Below are positions 53,638 to 63,259 of a stretch of 64,000 nt of DNA, one piece after another. The translations under genes were made by a program, and so were the position numbers. This stretch comes from Verticillium longisporum. Taxonomy: Eukaryota; Ascomycota; Sordariomycetes; Glomerellales; Plectosphaerellaceae. Position 1 is the first letter of the stretch. Each line of letters opens with the position of its first letter. A model generated the notes under the pieces. The model was not told the origin of the DNA. It did not search any database and saw only the letters and a program-made list of their open reading frames with translations. The stretch spans positions 3,472,001 through 3,536,000 of the forward strand of contig JAETXT010000008.1 in NCBI GenBank assembly GCA_019188255.1, in the 5' to 3' direction.

Positions 53638-53971
53638 ATTTTATCAATATATATCTAAACCTAACTCTATATTATTAAGGAATAATATATTATTAGCTAT
53701 ATAAACTAGGGTAATAGGATCTACTAATAAAGGTATTACGAGTTCTAGAAACTAGACCTCGAGGAGGGGAGATAATATAAGGAGTTAGACGTTAGGAACT
53801 TAACCCCTATTTATATTATCGTTAATATTTTAGCGATGAGCCTAAGTTGAAAAGAGAAGTCGAGGCTATATTCGATAGCCTCGATAAGTTAAAGTTAATA
53901 AATTTTTTCATTAATTATTCGCTAATCTATTCGCTTTCCTTAATCTAGGCCCTTAGCTAAATACTTTTATA
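52981..53971 (+). mobile_element. Element 1 3'-end fragment F4 with LTR 53776-53971
   Basis: Plus-strand 3' internal segment (52981-53760), polypurine tract variant (GAGGAGGGGAGATAA, about 53761-53775) and LTR. It is more diverged than the other copies, including non-RIP changes such as TTTTTTC within the LTR near 53904. Confidence 0.72.
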
Positions 53972-54098
53972 TATATTAACTTCAACTTATCGAGGCCATA
54001 AAGTATAGCCTCGACTTCTCTTTTAAACTCAGGCTTATCGCTAAAATATTAGCGATAATATAAATAGGGGTTAGGTTCCTAATATCTAACTCCTTATA
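53776..54098. repeat. Head-to-tail inverted pair: plus LTR 53776-53971 and partial minus LTR 53972-54098
   Basis: Directly after the plus-strand LTR comes a minus-strand partial LTR (about 127 bp) ending at the usual LTR edge CTCCTTATA. The part corresponding to the other LTR end is missing. The two make a long imperfect inverted repeat next to the GC-rich island. Confidence 0.72.
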
Positions 54099-54470
54099 AG
54101 TAGGAGCTTCGCTATATTATTAATAGCCTAATTAGAAATATAAGACTAGACTCTTAAAATTCTATTATAACTTATAATATCTCTAAGCTTATTTAATATA
54201 TAGCTTTATATATTTATATCTTTAAAATAAGTTATTATTTAATCTATTATTAAGCTATTTAAATAGCTTATAATTAAAGCTATAGGCTTTAAGATAAGAT
54301 AAGAATTTAACTATACTATATTTATAGCCCAAATTCCATTATACTAAGATCCTAGATATATAGCTCTACTATTAGTGGAGATATAGATAATTGTAATTCG
54401 CTTTTTTGAGTGTATCTTAGTAGGCGGTTAGGGGGTAGGGGGACTTATTATATAAGACATACTCTCATAC
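54099..54470. other. AT-rich spacer with nothing recognised
   Basis: Still low in CpA/TpG up to about 54330, then composition shifts to normal. Only the first ~30 bases resemble the antisense-frame segment of element 1 (GGAGCTTCGCTATATTATTAATAG). No gene seen. Confidence 0.5.
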
Positions 54471-54707
54471 CTAGAGGCGCTAACGCCACAGGAAAGACTC
54501 AACCGGAACACCTCCAAGCAGGATAACCTGCCCCCCCCAAGACGACCAGAAATGAAGACCATACACCAGCGTCAGCTCGAGTATGCCTATCTTGACGGCC
54601 AATGGAGTGTGGCGGCGCGGGCGCCTTTTTGTCCATATAGGATCTATAGTGGCGTTAAATATATTATCATCATCATAAGACATCCCCGTCCCACCTAAAA
54701 ATTTACC

Positions 54708-54718
54708 TGATAAGATAA
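54708..54718 (+). promoter_or_regulatory. Tandem GATA motifs upstream of the CTP synthase locus
   Basis: The string TGATAAGATAA gives two overlapping GATA sites about 160 bp before the start codon. In ascomycetes GATA factors of the AreA type control nitrogen metabolism, which would suit a glutamine-using enzyme, but the match is short and may be chance. Confidence 0.25.
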
Positions 54719-54879
54719 CAGCCCCGCGGTCCTCAAAGTTTCTCTGCCCGCGTCTGCAAGGGCACGGTGAGTGTTTGCACTTTGCTGGTATCCAAACATC
54801 GCCTTGCGTCACTTCGCTACTCCCACGACGCTTCGCACCATACCACCTAGTTGAACACATCCTTGCCAAACTCGCCAAC

Positions 54880-57267
54880 ATGAAGTACCTCCTTGTCAGC
54901 GGTGGTGTCATTTCGGGCGTTGGCAAGGGCATAATCGGTACCGAGCCTAGCTTCGCGAAGCAGTCCTCCTTGCGCCCAGGTCTGCTAACTGCCTTCGTCT
55001 AGCCTCTTCGTCGGGCCTTCTGCTCAAGTCCAGCGGCTACAGAGGTAAGTCAAAGTGCCAAATCATTGATTTTGTACGACTTTGTGATTGACTTGCTTTT
55101 AGTGACCTCAATCAAGATTGGTACGCCAAAACCCCAAACTCCATTCTCAGATACGCAGAATAACACGGGAACCCTCCAGACCCTTACCTCGGTGTTGACG
55201 CTGGGCTGATGAGCCCTCTGGAACACGGCGAATGCTTCGTTTTGTAAGTTGCACGCCATTCCGCAAGCCTGCTCTCCAAATCCTAACTATTTCTATTAAG
55301 GGACGACGGTGGCGAGACCGATCTTGGTGAGTGTGACTCGCCGCAGCCTCGAGAACCAGTCTTATAAGCTATAGATCTTGGAAACTACGAGCGCTACCTG
55401 TCGATCAAGCTCACAAAGGCTCACAACATCACTACGGGGAAGGTTGGCTTCACACAAGTGATTGGCCGGGCACAAGACAGCGCTGATACCGTGTTTTGTT
55501 ATAGATCTACAAGCATGTCATTGAGAAGGAGCGCAGGGGCGATTATCTCGGCAAGACCGTGCAGGTTGTTCCTCACATCACCGACGGAATACAGAAGTGG
55601 ATTGAGGACGTGGCCAAGATCCCCGTGGACGAGTCCGGACTGGAGCCCAACGTTTGCATTATCGAGCTCGGTGGCACTGTGGGTGACATCGAGTCTATGC
55701 CTTTGTCGAGGCGCTGGTTCAGCTTCGCCATCGCGCAGGCCGCGGCAACTTTGTCAACATTCACGTCAGCTACGTGCCAGTCATTGGCCAGGAGCAGAAG
55801 ACCAAGCCAACCCAGCACGCTGTGAAGAGCGTCCGTAGCGCTGGTCTCATCCCTGATCTGGTGAGAAGCAATGCTGCCGACTTACTTGAGGCGCATTGAG
55901 CTGACCCTTGATAAATAGGTTGCTTGCCGTTGCGAGTTGCCGCTGGACGACGCCACGGTTGCCAAGATTGCCCACCATTGCCAAGTTGACCTGGAACAAG
56001 TGGTGAGTCAAGGGCTTTCGCTGGTGTAGACGGTTCATGACATTTACTTGTTCGGCGCAGGTTGCAGTCAGGGACATGGAGACGATCTACCAAGTGCCGA
56101 TGCTTCTCCATGAGCAGGGTCTCACCACCAGCCTTCGCTCCTTCCTTCGACTGGATCAGCTGCCCCTGAGCGAAGACAGGGTAACGCAGGGTAAGAATCT
56201 GTGGAAGACTTGGAACGACACAGTGATGCCGCAAAGGCATCTCGAGACCGTCACCGTCGCTCTCGTTGGCAAGTACATTGAGCTTCACGATGCATATCTT
56301 AGCGTCGTTAAGGCTCTCGAGCACAGTGCTATGCACTGTAAGAGGAAGCTTAACCTTGTCTGGGTCGACTCGGAGCACTTGGAAGAAAGTGCGCGGCAGA
56401 CGGATCCAGCCAAGTTCCACAAGGCCTGGCATGAGGTTTGTCCAGCCCTTCCCATGGATCTCTCACGCACGGTAGCTAATCATTGTGCCAGGTCTGCACC
56501 GCCTCGGGCATCGTAAGTCACACCGTGCAATCTTTGATTGATGCGTTTTGAACCCAGCATTGACTTTGTCCCCAGCTTTGCCCTGGTGGATTCGGCACAA
56601 GAGGTATCGAGGGCAAGATCCTTGCTGCCAAGTGGGCGCGCGAGCAGAAGACCCCTTACCTTGGTGTCTGCCTGGGTATGCAAGTTGGAGTGATTGAGGT
56701 TCGGCAGTCAGGGTATTAATCGCTGTCTTCCTGCTGATAACGTGTTAGTATGCTCGCCACATTGCCGGCATCACCAAGGCTACGTCTGAGGAGTTCGACG
56801 CGCAGGCCGAAGAAAAAGCCATCATTTTCATGCCCGAGATTGACAAGACGACCATGGGCGGAAACATGCGTCTGGGAAGCCGACCTACGTTTTTCCAAGA
56901 TGGTTCTGAGTGGAGCAAGCTGCGCGCGCTCTACGGGGGAGCCTCATCGGTCGACGAGCGCCACCGACACCGTTATGAAGTCAACCCGGAATACATCGAG
57001 CGTCTAGAGGCAGCGGGCCTTGACTTTATCGGCCGGGACGACAAGGGCGAGCGAATGGAGATCATCGAGCTCAAGGACCACCCTTTTTTTGTCGGCATCC
57101 AATACCATCCCGAATACCTGAGCCGCGTCCTCAAGCCTAGCCCCTGCTTCCTGGGCTTTGTCGCGGCCAGTGCTGGCTGTCTGGACGAGGTGCTGAAGGA
57201 GGTCAAGACCCCTAGTGCGCAGAGCAGTGGCGAGGGCATCAACGGAACGAACCAGGCTTCTTTCTGA
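54880..57267 (+). pseudogene. CTP synthase (glutamine-hydrolysing, URA7 type), 12 exons, frame broken in exon 7
   Basis: CTP synthase makes CTP from UTP, ATP and glutamine in the cytosol. Exons: 54880-54937, 55003-55044, 55103-55120, 55180-55243, 55301-55326, 55375-55442, 55505-55860, 55919-56002, 56061-56435, 56492-56512, 56576-56698, 56749-57267. Introns are 48-65 bp with GT-AG ends; several show CTAAC-type branch sites. The N-terminal synthetase has the P-loop (SGGVISGVGKG), [36 protein letters not shown] and KTKPTQ. The C-terminal amidotransferase has the PGGFG loop, nucleophile Cys in GVCLGMQ, and the His/Glu pair in QYHPEY. Adding one base gives 584 residues, close to yeast Ura7 (579). 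One base is missing after 55704 (CCTTTGTCGAGG, expected a PFVEA codon series), so the frame stops at 55825. The DPYxNxDAGT motif reads DPYLGVDAGL. The start has a good CAACATG context. Confidence 0.88.
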
Positions 57268-57650
57268 AGCAGCGCGGCTCAACAGGCGTTTAAGAGTTTG
57301 GAAAATTGTTATATAGGCATAGGCTGTACCGGCGGCATTTGATGATCATTTCTAACCCCTCCTCTTCTGGAATGTCTATACGTACTATCGTGAGTAGTGC
57401 GCAATGCTGACAGATAATCCGTGCGAGCGGGTTGCAATCTACAGCGGAAAGGTACGACCTGCACCTCGGGGTCTTGCGAATTGCAAACCATCCTCCTCCT
57501 TTACAAGTTTATATGGGTATCATGAGATGCTTCAGTCCATAGGAAATGCATCTACCTAGGGTAACGACGTTCGAAACGATTGAGGTGGTCTGGGTTTGTT
57601 TATGCATGTCCCTGCATGAAATTCAGTGCGTGATATAGGACAGGCCGAAT
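57268..57650. other. 3' flank of the CTP synthase locus
   Basis: Normal base composition, no further coding signal found on either strand. No clear AATAAA was seen. The switch back to AT-rich, CpA-poor sequence is at about 57650-57660. Confidence 0.5.
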
Positions 57651-58097
57651 GCTATACTTAACATACCTAGGGAGGTAGCTAGCTACTAAAGTAGAACTCT
57701 AATACTAAGCTTATAATAATATTATAAGTTTATTAATTAAATGATATAATAATATTTAATATATTGAACTAATATTAGGGGATTCCCTAGGGCGGTTATT
57801 AGGATAGTAATATCTAAGATTTATAGCTCTTAGGAGTATATAAATTATAGCTTATATAATTAGTAAATTAGATAGGTATATCTAACTTATATAAATAGTA
57901 GTAATTTAGAGATATTATTAATTAAATTAATTATTAGCTATTATAAGCTTTATATTATATACCCTACCTATTTAGAGCTCGTAAATATAATAGAAGTATT
58001 AGATTAGAGTTTATATAAATAGTAAAGCCCTCTTAATATTAATTAGTATTATATTTAATATAATATAGAATAGCTCAAGCTAAAAAAAATAATATTG
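57651..58097. other. AT-rich RIP-like sequence, origin not identified
   Basis: Mostly unassigned. A short piece near 57690-57750 resembles the end of the chromodomain/antisense overlap region of element 1 (compare 13150-13205), so it may be a very old, diverged fragment. Confidence 0.4.
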
Positions 58098-58465
58098 TAT
58101 AAAGGTATTAGGCTAAGGGCCTGGATTAGGGAAAGTAATAAGATTAACGAATAATCGGTAAGCTATTATACTAACTTTAACTTATTAAGGCTATCGAGTA
58201 TAGCCTCGATTTCTCCTTTTAAACTTAGGTTTATCGTTAAAGTATCTATAATAATACGAATAGGGGTTAGGTTCCTAATATCTAACTCCTTATATTACCT
58301 CCCCTCCTAGAGGTCTAGTCCCTAGAACTTATAATACTTTCGCTAATATATCTTATTACCTTAATATATATTATTTATAAAGCCTTATCCCCTAGTATAG
58401 TTATAATATAGAGCTATATTAGATATATTATAGAGATTATAATAATGATAATATTAGTAGTAGTA
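58098..58465 (-). mobile_element. Element 1 LTR (58098-58294) plus about 170 bp of 3' internal sequence, minus strand
   Basis: A 197-bp reverse LTR, complement of the polypurine tract (about 58295-58309), and internal sequence matching other copies up to about 58465, where unrelated sequence begins. Its internal part shows the uninterrupted version of the site where copy E inserted. Confidence 0.75.
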
Positions 58466-59640
58466 ATATAGTTATAGTTATAGGGACCGATAATCTTAGA
58501 TCTTAAATACTCGATTAATAGTATTATATTAAGATATCCCTCCCTATTAAGGGGGGATATAGGGGTTCTCTATATATTATAATCCTTAATTATATAATTA
58601 AGATTTATAAAGGCTAATTATTATAGTTCCATAATTACTATACTATAATCGCCTAGTAATAATCACGGTCCTATAATTACTAATAGGGATTACCTCCCTA
58701 TAATTACTAACCTATAGTTATATAATAGGATCTACTTAATTACCTATTTACTATATCTATAATAAATACCCCGCTATAAAAGCCCTTATATCCTCGTAAA
58801 CTCTATTATAATTATAGTTATTCAATAAGGACTATTAAGCTATTAGCCTTATAGTAGTAGCTAAGCTATAGAGGTCCGCAGTAAAATCCTAGATAAAGGA
58901 AACGCTAGCTAGGATAGGGGAAGAGGGTATATAAAGAGGTATATAAAGATATAAAAGGAAATAAATATAAGGGCATTAGCCTAATTAGCTAGGAAAATAG
59001 AGTATAATAGGGATAATATATTATTAGTATATATCGTGATCGATATAGGAGGTATTAAGCAACGACTAAGGGTATAGCTTAGTTATAGAATAAAGAGATA
59101 ATAATAGGTAAGAGGAAAGGAGAGATAAAACTAATTATATCTCTAGAAGGAGATATTAGGTCGAGAAATAGATCAAAGATTCTTATAGCCCTTAATAAGA
59201 GCTATAAAATAATATATTTTTCGTTTAGATCGAAGGTAAATAAGTAGAAGGGTAATTAAGAAGAAGGTTATAATTAATTAAGAGAAGTATTTAAATTAAT
59301 CTTAATAGGAGTAAGGCGTATCTTAGAAAGTACCTATTTATAATAATTAAGAACGTATAAATTAGATAGGAATTACTATATAAGGGGGATTTATAAGTAT
59401 AATTAGAATTAAATAATTATTATAATCTAAAAACCTAAAAAATAGGTCTAGGGGGTACCCTCTATATATAATAGACTAACCCTTAGTAGCTATATATAGA
59501 TAAGGCGCTTAGACTACCTCTAGACCTATAAGGGAAGTAGAGTCGGATTTTAAGCTCTAGCTAATAGGTATAAGAGAACTGAAACGCTTATTACTATAAA
59601 ATAGCTCTATAGAGTATTATATAAATTTTACTATTCTATA
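58466..59640 (+). mobile_element. Probable retroelement LTR and leader fragment, family not identified
   Basis: A TATA-like box (GCTATAAAAGCCC near 58792) and a possible primer-binding site (TAGTAGTAGCTAAGC near 58853) suggest the end of an LTR and start of an internal region in plus orientation. The following sequence to about 59640 has no frame I can identify. Repeated short motifs (CTATAATTACTAA) occur at about 58630-58730. The assignment is tentative. Confidence 0.3.
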
Positions 59641-59903
59641 GCTACGATTTTTCTCTATTTTATAATATATATATTATTATAATTTAGCTTTTATTTAAGC
59701 TATTAGAGTAATTATAAGACTCTAACCCTTATAATTCCTATACCCCCCTATAAAGTAGTATATATATAGGTATATAGATATAGTAGCTTATAGCTTATAG
59801 TATATATAGAGGATAAAAAAAACCTTATAGTATTATTATATATAGAGAAAAAATTAAAACCCTATAGTATAGAAAATAAATAAAAACTATATATTGTATT
59901 ATT

Positions 59904-59976
59904 ATAGGAAAATCCGAAGATAAAAAACCTATTTTTTATATTATAATAGGAAAATCCGAAGATAAAAAACCTATTT
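59904..59976. repeat. 31-bp direct repeat, two units, 42-bp period
   Basis: The unit ATAGGAAAATCCGAAGATAA plus a following AAAACCTATTT occurs at 59904-59934 and 59946-59976 without difference. It lies just beyond the 3' end of the copia relic, in a purine-rich context, so it may belong to its polypurine tract or LTR. Confidence 0.7.
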
Positions 59977-59989
59977 AATACTTAATTTC

Positions 59990-61116
59990 AAGTACTTCAC
60001 TATATTCAGGCTACTTATAGTCTATAGGTATAGTATTTAGACTCCCTATTTATATATATCTATATAGGGTATTATAGGTTACCTTATTTAAGCCCTTAGT
60101 AAGTATATCTACTATATTATACTAGGTATATATATAAAAAGCTTTATTTTCTTATCTTTTAATAGATTTTAGTAACAATAGAATTGCCTATTTATATATT
60201 TAACCCTTTTATAGAATTTAGGATTTTCAGTTATTTTCTTAGCTCCTTTATTATCTATTAATAAAGTAAGTATTTTAGGTTTATTTAAACCTAAGCCTTT
60301 AGATATTTCTAAAAAAAATAGAAAAAATATATATAGCTTCCTTAGAGGCTTCGTATAAGGCTATATATTCAGCTTTATAAGTAGATAAAGCCATTACTTT
60401 TTATTTGGCTAAAACCTAGCTTATAGGGTTATTAATTCCTAAATAGAATATATATATAGAGGTAGAAGTTCTATCTTCTAATATATCGCCCTAGCTAGAA
60501 TCGCTATACCCTATTATATTAAGGGATTTATTATAAATATATATAAGACCTATATCCGGATATTTATTTAAATAAGCCTATATTCTATTTAGAGTAATAA
60601 AATACTCTTTAGAGGGGTTACTTATATATCTAGAATATCTATTTACTAAATAAGTAATATCTAGTCTATTATATAAGGCTAAATATAATAAAGAGCCTAT
60701 TTCCTATTAATATTAGAGGATTTCTAAATTTATAGCTTATAAGGAATTTAGTATTAAAGCTATTTTTAATATACTAGGCGTATCTATTACTTTTAAATTT
60801 AATTTATTTTATTTTATAAGGATTTTCTCCTAATATACTTTTTAGGATATATATAGAAGCTTTTCTTCTTTATTTATAGTTATTTTATTACCTAAAAGGT
60901 ATTAATAAGTCCTAAATCTTTAAGACTTAATATAGTTTTAAGTTTAGCTTATATAGTAGATATTATTTTAGTTATTTTAGCTATTATAATTATATCGTTA
61001 ATAAAATAGAGTAGTATAGCCTTTAAAGGTAATATAAATACCTCTAAATAAGATTCTAATATATTAAAACCTAAGCTATTTAAAGCTTTAATTAGATATT
61101 TATACTAGAGCCTAGG
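59990..61116 (-). mobile_element. Ty1/copia relic (reverse transcriptase C-terminus and RNase H), truncated
   Basis: On the complement a degraded copia pol frame runs from 61116 to about 60050. It shows RT-like stretches (YKYLIKALNSLGF near 61080, LYFINDIIIIAK near 61000, LKDLGLI near 60925), then RNase H signs (GYSDS near 60510, KAEYIALYEASKEAIY near 60360) and the ILTKGLNK end motif near 60100. Stops are mostly TAG/TAA. Upstream parts are cut off at 61116 by the LTR of copy H. It is AT-rich but keeps a few more CpA/TpG than element 1 copies. Confidence 0.75.
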
Positions 61117-61313
61117 TATAAAGGTATTAGGCTAAGGGCCTAGATTAAGGAAAGTAATTAGATTAGCGAATAATTAATAAGCTATTATATTAACTTTAAC
61201 TTATCGAGGCTATTAAGTATAGCCTCGACTTCTCCTTTTAAACTTAAGCTTATTACCGAAATATCTATAATAATATAAATAAGGGTTAGATTCCTAACGT
61301 CTAACTCCTTATA
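61117..61313 (-). repeat. 3' LTR of copy H (197 bp)
   Basis: Standard element 1 LTR in reverse orientation with intact termini. Confidence 0.83.
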
Positions 61314-63259
61314 TTACCTCCCCTCCTAGAGGTCTAGTCCCTAGAACTTATAATGCCTTCGCTAGTATATCTTATTACCTTAATATATATTACTTATAGA
61401 GCCTATCCCTTAATATAATCGTAATATAGAGTTAGGTTAGATATATTATAGGAATTATAATAATAATAATACTAATAATAGCCTAGAAGTAAGTAATAAT
61501 ATAGAATAATCCTTATTATTAATTTATAAATAATAGTTTATCGTATTTATCTTATAAGGTTCTCTCTATTATATTTATAATTCTCCTAGATCTCGCTATC
61601 CTTAGCTTCTCTTTAATAATCGATATTATTATAATTTATCGTATTCCTATCTTATCTACTTAATCTTATATTTATCTTTAATTACTTTAATCCTTTTATT
61701 TAATTATTATTATATTAGATATTACCCTCTACTTTAATAAAGTATATTTATATAATCCTTAGCTAGCTTAAGCCTATAATTACTAACTTCTTAATATTAA
61801 GGCTAAGAACCCCTTATACGAATACTATCTTAGTAAACTCGCCTCTTAACTAGATATCGAATATATAGCTAAATATTCTAATATTAAATATATTATCTAT
61901 AAATTCGATAAAAGCGCTTATTTTATTATAAATTTATTAAATCTTTTAATTATATTAATTAATAATTATAGATTTTTAAGCCCCTTTATAGAATTATTTA
62001 ATTTATTTAATAAGAGGTTGATAATTAAATATATACTATTAAGGGTATAACTTTATATAATTATTTATTAAAATAATATACTTATTATCTCTCCTATTTC
62101 GCTAAAATAATTAAATATTTTAAGAAAATATTAGAAATTATTATCGACTTAATTAATAATAGCTATTTCTATAATACTATAAATTATACTTAAATTTTTA
62201 ATTTCCTTTTTATTAATTATATAATATCTATTTATTAAGATATCCTCTATATATTTATTACTATTTCTCTAGCTTTATTAATCTATAAATTTCCTAGCCC
62301 TTTATTTTATATTATTTTACTGATTAAGTCTTCTTTAATAGATTTAGCCTCTAAATCGTAAAGCCCTTAAAGACGCTATCGTTATTTATTAATTTAGATA
62401 TATTATTTATTATTAAGAAGCTAATATTCTTAAACTCACCCTTTTCTATCTATATATCGATTTATATAATTACCTTCTTAATAATAAAGACGTAATTAAA
62501 TTAATCTATAATTACCCTAATCTTCCTATTAACCCTAAGCTTATCGACTTATTAATAGATACCTTTAATAATAATAATCCTATTTATTTATATCTTTAAA
62601 GCGCTTATTACCTAGGCTATACCCTTATTAGCTAATTATCCTTTTATATCTTAAAGGATATTAATATTATTATAACTTCTATTATAAATAAGAAAGGGAA
62701 TATTATTATTAAGAAAGAAGCTATAATTATAAAGAAGAAAGAAATAGAAGAGCGTAAAATAATAGAAAAGGCTATTAAGCTTATAGCTATTAAGGAGAAG
62801 AAAATAGCTAATATTAAGGCTTATATCTATAAGGCTTTAGAGGAGCTTTATTATAGTATTAATAGTTCTAAAGCTCTTAAGGAAGTATTTATAGCTTAAA
62901 CCCTTATTTCTAAAGCTATTATTACTTTAAAGGGATTAATTAAGCGCTCCGCTCTAGCTCTAGCCCTTAACTATTTAATAAAAAGAATTTAATTAATTCC
63001 TTAGAAGATTATATAAATTATTAATAATAATAAAGAAAGTAATAATAATAATAATAAAAATATTAATAAGTTAATTATTAAAAGTTCGATCGAGGTAAAT
63101 AACTTAGAATAGTTTTTCTTTTATTTAAATAAAGATAAAAAGGAGTTAATATTTTAATAATAATAATTATAAAATATTATTATATTATTTAATTAATATA
63201 TTAATAATACTATTAAAGCTTAATATTAAAGTTCTATTTTTATTTTCTTATTTTCTATA

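Noticed and set aside
54480..54932. A 150-codon open frame on the minus strand overlapping the start of the CTP synthase locus
   Set aside because: It has no recognisable domain and overlaps the CTP synthase promoter region and first exon; most likely a chance frame in GC-richer sequence.
55770..56432. A 220-codon minus-strand open frame across CTP synthase exons and introns
   Set aside because: It runs through well-supported exons and introns of the gene on the other strand and shows no domain.
54880..57267. CTP synthase as a self-resistance gene of a metabolite cluster
   Set aside because: No biosynthetic, transport or regulatory gene lies nearby and the frame is broken, so nothing in the window supports this.
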